A stretch of DNA of 39,131 bases. Origin: Sphingobacteriales bacterium. GTDB lineage: Bacteria; Bacteroidota; Bacteroidia; Chitinophagales; Chitinophagaceae. Location of the stretch: NCBI GenBank assembly GCA_016185185.1, contig JACPOD010000055.1:1-39131 (forward strand), read 5' to 3'. Shown here one piece after another: positions 17,160 through 24,786 of this stretch; the first letter of the stretch is position 1, and every line of letters starts with the position of its first letter. The translations under genes were made by a program, and so were the position numbers. The notes under the pieces were generated by a model. It searched no databases, was not told the DNA's origin, and was given only the letters and a program-made list of their open reading frames with translations.

Positions 17160-17636
17160 TTAATTTCTTATATTTTCTTTAAATATCATTCTGGCTTCCT
17201 GCAATTTTTTAAGATCAGTAAATGCTGCTTTAGGTATCAGGAAAAAGGAACGACTGTCAAAATACAAATGAAAAAAGTAGGGGCTTTCTAAAAAAGCTGA
17301 AAATTCACGCCATGCCCAAATCCTTTTTGTTTTTTTATTTTCCATATAAAGATGCAAATCATCTATATTAATTTTGAAATGATCTTTAAACGTTTCTGCT
17401 TTTTTATAAATTGAATTGGGTAGAAATACCCAAAATGCAAGCATTAATACAATCCACAAAACAGTACTGAGAAAAAAAGGAAAAAACCTGATTAAATGTG
17501 TAAAAAATAATACAGCGGATAAAATTGCAAATACATTTACCAGAATGATCATGAATTTAATTTCCCTGCGTGTGATAAAATGAAACCTCAATGCCTGTAT
17601 CACTTCATTTTTATTGTAAGTAAATTCTATTTGCAT
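17160..17636 (-). CDS. YcxB-like membrane protein (copy 1)
   Basis: A 158-residue protein with two adjacent hydrophobic segments (about 28-46 and 49-72) and a C-terminal soluble domain. That domain has the YcxB-type pattern: a strand reading W-x-x-(F)-x-A in AWREFSAFLESPYFFHLYF (about 109-127), then a strand ending SFFLIPKAAF. It probably sits in the inner membrane with both ends in the cytosol. The function of YcxB-like proteins is unknown. The ATG at 17636 is chosen because the extra codon upstream is TTG. A second family member lies at 30675-31196. Confidence 0.7.
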   Translation of the reverse strand: MQIEFTYNKNEVIQALRFHFITRREIKFMIILVNVFAILSAVLFFTHLIRFFPFFLSTVLWIVLMLAFWVFLPNSIYKKAETFKDHFKINIDDLHLYMENKKTKRIWAWREFSAFLESPYFFHLYFDSRSFFLIPKAAFTDLKKLQEARMIFKENIRN

Positions 17637-17685
17637 CAATTCATAATAATTTAAATACTGATCTGAAATCTATTTATACATCAGT

Positions 17686-19053
17686 CTATTTCTGTAATTC
17701 TTTTTCATTAATACTCCATTCAGCCAATCTCTCTCCTTTTATTCCCAAAAATTCTACATTCATTTTTCTTTCGCCTTTCTTTCCCGTTACAGCTACCCTT
17801 GTAAAATTTTGTTCCTCAACCAGGGTATTGGGCAGTCTTACAGGATTATTTTTTTCTTCACCCTGCACCTTGCCAATACCTGAAGTAAGCGGGGAAGAAG
17901 TAACATCATAAAGTGTATAATTACCGGGCCGTTCCATTTTTACTACTTCACTATGATGCCGGTCGCCCGTAAAAAATAGTACCCCTTTTATATTTTCTTT
18001 GTCAAGAAAATTCATGAGTTCATAATACTCAACCGGAAAAGCTTTCATGCATTCAAACTTGCTGACCGGGTTAAGCACCTGGCTGCCCGTAGCAATTATT
18101 TTAAAGGTTGCTTTGCTGTAAAGCAATGCATTTTTAAGCCATTGCATTTGTTCTTTACCGAAATACAGTTTTTCTTTATTCGGTTCTCCGTTCACACTAT
18201 CAGGCATATCATCGGCACTTCTGAAAAACCGGTCATCCGTTAAAAAAATATCTACATCACTATAAGAAATTTTTGAATAGACACCCTTCCCATCTTCACC
18301 GCAACTGGGATTGTCCCAATAGGATTTAAAAACATTTCGGCTTTCATTCTTCAATATATAACTACCGTCTATATCATTCGGGCCATAATCATGGTCATCC
18401 CAAATGGCAAAATGCGACATGGAAGAAAGAAGTCCCTGCAAAACAGGTAAACTTCTATCATGAGAGGCTCTGTACCAAAGACCCCATTCACTTGAATAAT
18501 CCACTTCTCTTGTATACCAGTTATCGCCTAACCATAACATAAATGCAGCCGGTGTTTTACCCATCGTTTCAAAGATGGATGAATCACCACCATAGGGTTT
18601 ACCGGGGCGATCAAATTCCGGCTCATTAAAATAAGCACAGCTACCGGTTAAAAAAGTAAAATCAGGAGCTGGCTTACGCCATTGCCATAAATCTTTCGTG
18701 GTGAATGTTGTTTTAAATGGAAGCTTAATTTCTTTTCCGTTAACCAGGATGGTGTATTGATAGGTTGTGTTAACTTTTAATCCTCCAATATTAAATTTAA
18801 TTGGATTGAATTCTTTACCTAACTGTCCCGAAAAATTAATAAAGCCCGATTCTTTACCACTTGCTTTTTTATCTGCATTAACAGCAATATATTTTAAAGC
18901 TACTGTCTTTACTTCAGGAGCAACCTCTATCCAGATATCAGCAGTTCGCATTTCAACCTGACCCAGCATGGGTCCGGATACAATACCGTTTTTTTGTTGT
19001 GCGGTAGCGGTCAAAAAAAACAGTAGCAAAAGAGAAACCAAGGAAAAACGCAT
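17686..19053 (-). CDS. PhoD-like alkaline phosphatase / metallophosphatase
   Basis: A secreted metallo-phosphoesterase of the PhoD group, 455 residues. The signal peptide covers about 1-19 (LLLLFFLTATAQ). An N-terminal Fn3-like domain (about 20-120) precedes the catalytic domain, as in PhoD. Metal-site blocks visible are GSCAYFNEPEFD, FMLWLGDNWY, FAIWDDHDYGPND and VLFFTGDRHHSEV, in the usual order. It would release phosphate from organic esters or diesters in the periplasm. The start at 19053 is chosen over the longer frame at 19110 because it gives a proper signal peptide. No Pho box is evident upstream. Confidence 0.87.
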   Translation of the reverse strand: MRFSLVSLLLLFFLTATAQQKNGIVSGPMLGQVEMRTADIWIEVAPEVKTVALKYIAVNADKKASGKESGFINFSGQLGKEFNPIKFNIGGLKVNTTYQYTILVNGKEIKLPFKTTFTTKDLWQWRKPAPDFTFLTGSCAYFNEPEFDRPGKPYGGDSSIFETMGKTPAAFMLWLGDNWYTREVDYSSEWGLWYRASHDRSLPVLQGLLSSMSHFAIWDDHDYGPNDIDGSYILKNESRNVFKSYWDNPSCGEDGKGVYSKISYSDVDIFLTDDRFFRSADDMPDSVNGEPNKEKLYFGKEQMQWLKNALLYSKATFKIIATGSQVLNPVSKFECMKAFPVEYYELMNFLDKENIKGVLFFTGDRHHSEVVKMERPGNYTLYDVTSSPLTSGIGKVQGEEKNNPVRLPNTLVEEQNFTRVAVTGKKGERKMNVEFLGIKGERLAEWSINEKELQK

Positions 19054-19111
19054 AGGCTGTTGTTTAAAAAAGTGGTACAAAGTAAAGAAACTCTGCAGAT
19101 ACCAAAACAAA

Positions 19112-19137
19112 AACTCCCCCGGTATACCGGGGGAGTT
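19112..19137 (-). terminator. Terminator of the 42-residue lipoprotein gene
   Basis: A perfect 26-base palindrome, left arm AACTCCCCCGG, centred on TATA. On the reverse strand it is followed by TTTTGTTTTGG, a U-rich tail. It begins 27 bases beyond the stop at 19164 and would shield the phosphatase gene from read-through. Confidence 0.85.
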
Positions 19138-19163
19138 AAAAATTTCTTTGGTTCACAGGTAAT

Positions 19164-19292
19164 TTACCTTAACGGATGACAATGTTTGTGGCTTCTTGTT
19201 GCAGCATCCTGTACGGTTACAGAACGGCTACAACTGCTAAAAACACTAATCATTATTAAGGCCATCAGAATAAGAACAAAGGGGTTTTTCAT
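19164..19292 (-). CDS. Very small lipoprotein (42 residues)
   Basis: ATG at 19292-19290, stop TAA at 19166-19164, 42 residues; below usual length cut-offs. It starts MKNPFVLILMALIMISVFSSC, a typical lipoprotein signal with lipobox FSSC (Cys21), then a 21-residue mature tail, SRSVTVQDAATRSHKHCHPL, rich in His and Arg and with a second Cys. A -7 element TAGATTTG (19340-19333) lies upstream and a strong terminator downstream, so it looks like a complete single-gene unit. The His/Cys-rich tail hints at metal binding, but that is a guess. Confidence 0.7.
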   Translation of the reverse strand: MKNPFVLILMALIMISVFSSCSRSVTVQDAATRSHKHCHPLR

Positions 19293-19399
19293 ATAGGATA
19301 AATTTTAAAAACGGGTACGTTAATACTTAGCCAAATCTATACCAACTAAGGCAAAAATTTAATGAAAAAGCACTCTTAACGCATGAAAATATACCACGT

Positions 19400-19428
19400 A
19401 AAAAACCGCCCCGAAGATTTGGGGCGGT
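19400..19428 (-). terminator. Terminator after the ribonucleotide reductase gene
   Basis: Stem ACCGCCCC (19405-19412) and GGGGCGGT (19421-19428), loop of 8; on the reverse strand a TTTTT run follows. It lies 27 bases beyond the nrdJ stop. Confidence 0.87.
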
Positions 19429-19454
19429 ATTATTTATAGAACCTCTGTAAATCA

Positions 19455-22400
19455 TTAACTACAGCCCATGCTATTACCACAATTCAAACACTTGTAACAA
19501 GTACCACTACGAATAGTAATATGTCCGCACACATTACAGCTTGGCGCATCGCTCTGCATATTTTTAGCAGCTGCATTTACTGCGTCCAGTCCGTTATCAG
19601 TTTTTATGGCAGCAGCAGTCCGCTGTGGTTTAGCAGCAGCTTGTGGAGTAACCGTGTTAGTTGGAGTAGCACTAACAATTCTTACATCACTGAGCTCAGG
19701 TTTTTTATCATATTCCAAGCCACCTGGTATCTCGTCCCAATCATCACTTCCCAAATTTGCTACTTCAGGCTTATCCAGTACATGCACTAAGTCTGTACGA
19801 TTTAAATATTCATATGCCAGTACACGGAAGATATAATCAACTATTGAAGTGGTTGATTTAATGTTTGGATGATCAACCATTCCCGCAGGTTCAAAACGAG
19901 TGAAAACAAACTTGTCAACAAACTCTTCCAATGGTACACCATATTGCAATCCAATTGAAACAGCGATCGCAAAACAGTTACTCATACTGCGCATGGTAGC
20001 CCCTTCTTTCGCCATATCAATAAAGATTTCACCTACTGTTCCATCTCCATATTCGCCAGTACGTAAGAAAACGGCCTGACCATTGATCTTTGCCTTTTGT
20101 GTAAAGCCACGGCGTTTGGCAGGCAGGCTTCTTCTTTCAACAATTCTTGCCAACTGACGCTTTAAAGAGGTATCCGCACTATTTTGAACACGTTTGCTTA
20201 CTTCTTCCAGTAATTCATCAATGGTAAGTTTAGCCATATCAACAATTACGGATTCATTGGCATTAGCAGTTGTTTCTTCTGCTTTTTCTTCCGCATTGTC
20301 TTTTTTCTTACTGTCACTTTTGTTGCTGAGTGGCTGAGATAATTTAGAACCATCACGATATAATGCATTTGCTTTTAATCCTAATTTCCAGCTCAGCATA
20401 TAGCAATCTGCTATTTCTTCTACTGTTGCTTCATTGGGCAGGTTGATGGTTTTTGAAATGGCGCCGCTTAAGAATGGCTGAGCTGCACCCATCATACGGA
20501 TATGGCCGTGTGCATGAATATAACGCTGGCCTTTTTTACCGCATCGGTTGGCGCAATCGAAAACTGAAAGATGTTCGTCTTTCAATAATGGAGCGCCTTC
20601 TATGGTCATTGTACCACACACATAGTCATTTGCAGCTTCAATTTGTTCATCCGTAAAGCCAAGTGCTTCCAGCATATTCCATTCGAAGTTGAAATATTGT
20701 TCAGGTTTGAAACCTAAACGCTGTAAACACTCTTCACCCAATGTGTATACATTAAAAACAAACCCGATTTCAAATGCTGAAGCAACGGCGTTGTTAAGTT
20801 TTTTTATTTCTTCTGCAATGAACCCTTTTTCGCTTAATGATTGTGAATTGATAAAAGGAGAACCATCAAAGGAAGCTGAACCTACCGCATATTTAACGAT
20901 GGCTTCTGTTTCTTTTTCATCATAACCCAAATTCTTTAACGCTTGTGGCACTGACTGATTGATGATCTTAAAATATCCGCCACCACTCAATTTCTTAAAT
21001 TTCACCAAAGCAAAATCTGGTTCTACTCCGGTTGTATCACAATCCATTACTAAACCAATGGTCCCTGTTGGAGCAATTACAGTGGTTTGTGCATTGCGAT
21101 AACCATATTTTTCGCCCAGTTGTACTGCTTCATCCCAGGCTTTGGTAGCTGATTTCAATAAATAATCAGGGCAATATTGAGCTTTAATACCTTGTGGTTT
21201 AATGCTTAGTTTTTCATATTCATCGGCATCATAAGCAGCGAGGCGATGGTTGCGCATTACCCGCAGCATATCATCTTTATTCTCTTCATATTTTGCAAAT
21301 GGGCCGAGGATGCTGGCCAGCTCTGCAGATGTTTTATAAGCTATACCCGTCATGATAGCAGTGATAGCGCCGGCAATTCCTCTTGCCTGCTCACTGTCAT
21401 AAGAAATACCACTAACCATCAGCATTGATCCAAGATTAGCATAACCCAATCCTAATGTTCTGTAATCATAAGAAAGTTGTGCCACTTCCTGTGAAGGAAA
21501 CTGTGCCATCAACACAGAAATTTCCAGTACCACTGTCCACAAACGACAAATATCTTCAAAACCCTCTACATCAAAACTGTTATCAGATTCATTAAAGAAA
21601 CGGCGCAGGTTTACAGAAGCAAGGTTACAGGCAGTGTTATCTAAAAACATATATTCACTGCATGGGTTACTTGCACGGATGGGCCCACCCTGTGGGCAGG
21701 TATGCCACTCATTGATGGTAGTATCGTATTGAGCACCGGGGTCGGCACAACGCCATGCTGAATAAGCAATTTTATTCCACAGTTCCTGCGAAGGGATTTT
21801 TTTCATCGTCCTTCCATCAGTTCTTGCTTTTAATTCCCAGTCTTCGCCTTTTTCTAATTTATCAAAAAACTCATTGGGGATACGTACAGAGTTGTTGGAG
21901 TTTTGTCCACTTACTGTACGATAGGCTTCCCCTTCATAATCGTGAGAATATCCGGCAGCAATTAATGCAGCCACTTTCTTTTCTTCTTCTACTTTCCAAT
22001 CAATAAAGTCAATGATCTCAGGATGGTCTAAATCCAAACAAACCATTTTAGCTGCACGGCGTGTAGTACCACCGCTTTTAATAGCGCCTGCCGCACGGTC
22101 ACCAATTTTTAAGAAACTCATTAAGCCGGAAGATGTACCGCCACCACTTAATTTTTCTCCTTCACCACGTATATTGGAATAGTTAGTACCAACACCAGAA
22201 CCGTATTTAAAAATTCTTGCTTCACGAACCCAGAGGTCCATGATGCCGCCTTCGTTAACCAAATCATCATCCACACTTAAAATAAAACAAGCATGTGGTT
22301 GAGGACGTTCGTAGGCGGAAGTAGATTTCTTTAACTGGCCATCCACTGCATCTACATAATAATGCCCCTGCGGCTTACCCTTAATACCATAACTTTCATA

Positions 22401-22829
22401 CAACCCGGTATTAAACCATTGCGGTGAGTTAGGTACACATGCCTGGTTAAGGATGCTGTACACTAATTCTTCATAAAAAATCTGCGCATCATTTTCACTG
22501 GCAAAATAATTATAGTGTTCGCCCCATACTTTCCAGCAATTGGCCATACGGTGAGCTACTTGTTTGGCTGAGGTTTCTCTCCCCAAGCTTCCATCGGGCT
22601 GAGGAACTCCGGCTTTACGGAAATATTTTTGTGCAAGAATATCCGTAGCAATCTGGCTCCATTGTTTGGGAACTTCCACATTATTCATTTCAAATACAAT
22701 TTCACCGGATGGATTTTTAATTACACTGGTGCGATAATCATATTCAAATAAATCGAATGGACTGGTTCCGTCAAAGGTATAGCGACGGGTAAACTTCAGT
22801 CCTTTTACGGATTGCTTTTTATTGGCCAT
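19455..22829 (-). CDS. nrdJ: Adenosylcobalamin-dependent (class II) ribonucleotide reductase
   Basis: Reduces ribonucleotides to deoxyribonucleotides with a radical from adenosylcobalamin, with or without oxygen. At 1124 residues it is the long form. An N-terminal lobe precedes the ten-strand barrel, which has redox Cys181 (PHACF), the thiyl and acid residues in NPCSE (Asn388, Cys390, Glu392) and Cys401 (NTACNLAS). APTGTIGL and the FKKLSGGGYFK region follow. After a low-complexity linker (about 815-840) comes a TSCPD-type domain with RTGEYGDGTVGEIFIDM. A second linker rich in Ala/Thr leads to a C-terminal zinc-ribbon-like tail with CNVCG and CYKCLNCG. That tail probably carries electrons to the active site. 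A clear promoter lies upstream; I found no cobalamin riboswitch. Confidence 0.95.
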   Translation of the reverse strand: MANKKQSVKGLKFTRRYTFDGTSPFDLFEYDYRTSVIKNPSGEIVFEMNNVEVPKQWSQIATDILAQKYFRKAGVPQPDGSLGRETSAKQVAHRMANCWKVWGEHYNYFASENDAQIFYEELVYSILNQACVPNSPQWFNTGLYESYGIKGKPQGHYYVDAVDGQLKKSTSAYERPQPHACFILSVDDDLVNEGGIMDLWVREARIFKYGSGVGTNYSNIRGEGEKLSGGGTSSGLMSFLKIGDRAAGAIKSGGTTRRAAKMVCLDLDHPEIIDFIDWKVEEEKKVAALIAAGYSHDYEGEAYRTVSGQNSNNSVRIPNEFFDKLEKGEDWELKARTDGRTMKKIPSQELWNKIAYSAWRCADPGAQYDTTINEWHTCPQGGPIRASNPCSEYMFLDNTACNLASVNLRRFFNESDNSFDVEGFEDICRLWTVVLEISVLMAQFPSQEVAQLSYDYRTLGLGYANLGSMLMVSGISYDSEQARGIAGAITAIMTGIAYKTSAELASILGPFAKYEENKDDMLRVMRNHRLAAYDADEYEKLSIKPQGIKAQYCPDYLLKSATKAWDEAVQLGEKYGYRNAQTTVIAPTGTIGLVMDCDTTGVEPDFALVKFKKLSGGGYFKIINQSVPQALKNLGYDEKETEAIVKYAVGSASFDGSPFINSQSLSEKGFIAEEIKKLNNAVASAFEIGFVFNVYTLGEECLQRLGFKPEQYFNFEWNMLEALGFTDEQIEAANDYVCGTMTIEGAPLLKDEHLSVFDCANRCGKKGQRYIHAHGHIRMMGAAQPFLSGAISKTINLPNEATVEEIADCYMLSWKLGLKANALYRDGSKLSQPLSNKSDSKKKDNAEEKAEETTANANESVIVDMAKLTIDELLEEVSKRVQNSADTSLKRQLARIVERRSLPAKRRGFTQKAKINGQAVFLRTGEYGDGTVGEIFIDMAKEGATMRSMSNCFAIAVSIGLQYGVPLEEFVDKFVFTRFEPAGMVDHPNIKSTTSIVDYIFRVLAYEYLNRTDLVHVLDKPEVANLGSDDWDEIPGGLEYDKKPELSDVRIVSATPTNTVTPQAAAKPQRTAAAIKTDNGLDAVNAAAKNMQSDAPSCNVCGHITIRSGTCYKCLNCGNSMGCS

Positions 22830-22901
22830 AAAGTAAAACTCTGGTTTAGCGGTTTAGTAATTGGGTTAAGTAATCGTTAGTTGTTTTGGTAACGAAGACA
22901 A

Positions 22902-22931
22902 CGAAAATATTTTTCCTTCCCGTTCATTCAA
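22902..22931 (-). promoter_or_regulatory. nrdJ promoter
   Basis: Reverse strand TTG at 22931-22929, 19 bases, TATTTTCG at 22909-22902, one mismatch from TAnnTTTG. The leader would be about 65 bases. Confidence 0.6.
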
Positions 22932-23223
22932 AATCTTAGATATTAACAATCTGTGGAAAAGGCCAGCAAATGCAGCACCAGTAAGGGTTTCTTGTTTTTT
23001 CACAACCACAGTGATAAAATTTTTTTGGAAGATTTGATAAGATATATTAAGAAATTGTTAAGCGATATACCCGGCACGTGAAACAGGCTGTAGTAGCCTC
23101 TTTTCAGTTTATCCCTGCTTTATATAGTCTCACGGGTTTGGGTAAGTGTTATATATCGTAAATTTTTAGCCGGGAGTATAGCAGAAGGTTTATTTTGCAG
23201 CAAGAATATTTCCCAAAAAAATT
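22932..23223. other. Divergent intergenic region nrdJ / DUF2490 gene
   Basis: The 394-base gap (22830-23223) between divergent genes holds the nrdJ promoter and, toward the DUF2490 gene, TTTATTTTGCAG at about 23190-23201, close to a -7 element but one base short of TAnnTTTG. A weak five-pair hairpin, AGGCT/AGCCT, lies at 23085-23099. I see no gene, no RNA family and no cobalamin riboswitch core on either strand. Confidence 0.5.
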
Positions 23224-23967
23224 ATGAGGCAACATCAAAATAATTATAAAGCAATATGGATAGTGTTTTTTTTATTTTCAGTTTTGTGTTTTTCATTGGG
23301 GGCACAGCAACATCAGTTCAGTGGATGGGTATCAACATTTAAAACCATTAAACTTGATAAAAAACATTCTATACACATTGATGCACAGTTACGAAGCAAT
23401 GATAAATGGATACATATGCAAAGTTTATTGCTCCGGACAGGAGTAAATTTTCATGTAAACAAACACCTAACACTTACAGTTGGTTATGCTTTTATTAATA
23501 ACAGAACCGTGAAAAGCACTGTCAGCAGGTACTTCAGCGAACATCGGTTATGGCAGCAAATAATTCTTGTGCAACCAATTAAAAATATTTCTCTTCAACA
23601 TCGTTTTCGATATGAGGAGCGGTTTATTCCCCGGGTGATATTAACCAATAATAAACTTGTAAAAGACGGATCCCTGTTTGCTACAAGACTCAGGTACTTT
23701 GTAAGATCTGTATTACCATTTACAAAAGCTAGCCCTTTTACAAAAGGTAGTTACGCCGCATTACAAAACGAAATATTTGTAAATATCAGTAATGCTAATG
23801 CCACCAATAATAACTTTTTTGATCAAAACCGTGCTTATGCTGCTATTGGTTACCGCTTTTCCAAATTGTTTGATACAGAAATAGGATATTTAAATCAATA
23901 CATCAAAGGCAAAACCTTAAATACAAGTAACAATGTAATTCAATTGGCAACTTATGTAAGGTTATAA
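23224..23967 (+). CDS. DUF2490 outer-membrane beta-barrel-like protein
   Basis: A 247-residue exported protein; the signal peptide is about 1-28 (hydrophobic VFFLFSVLCFSLGAQ). The mature part alternates strands and turns, as in DUF2490: FSGWVSTFKTIKLDKKHSIHIDAQLR at the start, LLLRTGVNFHVNKHLTLTVGYAF, then HRLWQQIILVQPIKNISLQHRFRYEERF, and a final strand ending in LATYVRL. The C-terminal aromatic/Leu end suits an outer-membrane barrel. DUF2490 proteins are common in Bacteroidota and of unknown function. pcrB follows after 60 bases. Confidence 0.82.
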   Translation: MRQHQNNYKAIWIVFFLFSVLCFSLGAQQHQFSGWVSTFKTIKLDKKHSIHIDAQLRSNDKWIHMQSLLLRTGVNFHVNKHLTLTVGYAFINNRTVKSTVSRYFSEHRLWQQIILVQPIKNISLQHRFRYEERFIPRVILTNNKLVKDGSLFATRLRYFVRSVLPFTKASPFTKGSYAALQNEIFVNISNANATNNNFFDQNRAYAAIGYRFSKLFDTEIGYLNQYIKGKTLNTSNNVIQLATYVRL

Positions 23968-24027
23968 AGAATTTGCTGTTATCTGCCAATCTTTTTGCAT
24001 TTTTGCATCAACGCATTTTAAAACTGC

Positions 24028-24786
24028 ATGCCAAACACCATCTATCATAGCTTAGTAACAAGAAAACAAAAAGGACAGAAATCTTTTGCCGTACTTATTG
24101 ATCCCGATAAAGTAGATGAGCAAAAAATAAATGAACTGGTAAAGCTCTCAATAAATGCCAACGTTGATTATTTACTCGTGGGCGGAAGCCTGGTTATTTC
24201 TTCAAACCTTGATCAATGTGTACAGCAGATTAAAAAGAGTTGTACAATCCCGGTTATTTTATTTCCAGGGAGCCCTTCACAAATTTCTTCATATGCAGAT
24301 GCTTTATTGTATTTATCTCTTATATCAGGCAGAAATCCAGAACTGCTGATCGGGCAGCATGTTATCTCTGCACCATTTGTAAAACAAAGCGGGTTAGAAA
24401 TTATTTCCACAGGTTATATGGTTATTGATGGTGGAGCCCCAACAACTGTTTCCTATATTTCAAATGCCTCTCCTATCCCATCTGATAAAAATGAAATAGC
24501 CATGTGTACCGCAATGGCAGGTGAAATGCTGGGAATGAAAGTAATTTATATGGATAGCGGCAGCGGAGCAAAACGATCTATAAGCGAACCGATGATTGAA
24601 GCCGTTGCAAAGCAAATTAATATTCCTTTAATTATTGGTGGTGGCATAACCGATCCTGAAAAAGCATACCGCAACTGCAAAGCAGGTGCTGATGTAATAG
24701 TAATTGGCAATGCGATTGAAAAAGATCCTTCGCTTATCAGGGAGATGGCACTGGCTATACATTCAGTTCCTGTTAATACCATCTGA
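24028..24786 (+). CDS. pcrB: Heptaprenyl/geranylgeranylglyceryl phosphate synthase (PcrB family)
   Basis: Transfers a long prenyl group from a prenyl diphosphate to glycerol-1-phosphate, making an ether-linked lipid precursor of the type used by archaea. It is a 252-residue TIM barrel, homodimeric or higher. Visible signatures are FAVLIDPDKVDE (about 20-31), VDYLLVGGSLVIS (about 48-60), YMDSGSGAKRSISEPMI (about 173-189), IGGGITDPEKAY and AGADVIVIGNAIEKD, which bind the phosphate. Bacteroidota have such enzymes, but the fate of the product there is unclear. Chain length cannot be read by eye. The gene name is family-level. Its TGA abuts the TonB gene's stop. Confidence 0.9.
   Translation: MPNTIYHSLVTRKQKGQKSFAVLIDPDKVDEQKINELVKLSINANVDYLLVGGSLVISSNLDQCVQQIKKSCTIPVILFPGSPSQISSYADALLYLSLISGRNPELLIGQHVISAPFVKQSGLEIISTGYMVIDGGAPTTVSYISNASPIPSDKNEIAMCTAMAGEMLGMKVIYMDSGSGAKRSISEPMIEAVAKQINIPLIIGGGITDPEKAYRNCKAGADVIVIGNAIEKDPSLIREMALAIHSVPVNTI

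Noticed and set aside
22830-23223. Cobalamin riboswitch upstream of the class II reductase
   Set aside because: Neither strand shows the conserved B12-box core or a paired 3' arm by eye; the leader is too short for a full riboswitch.
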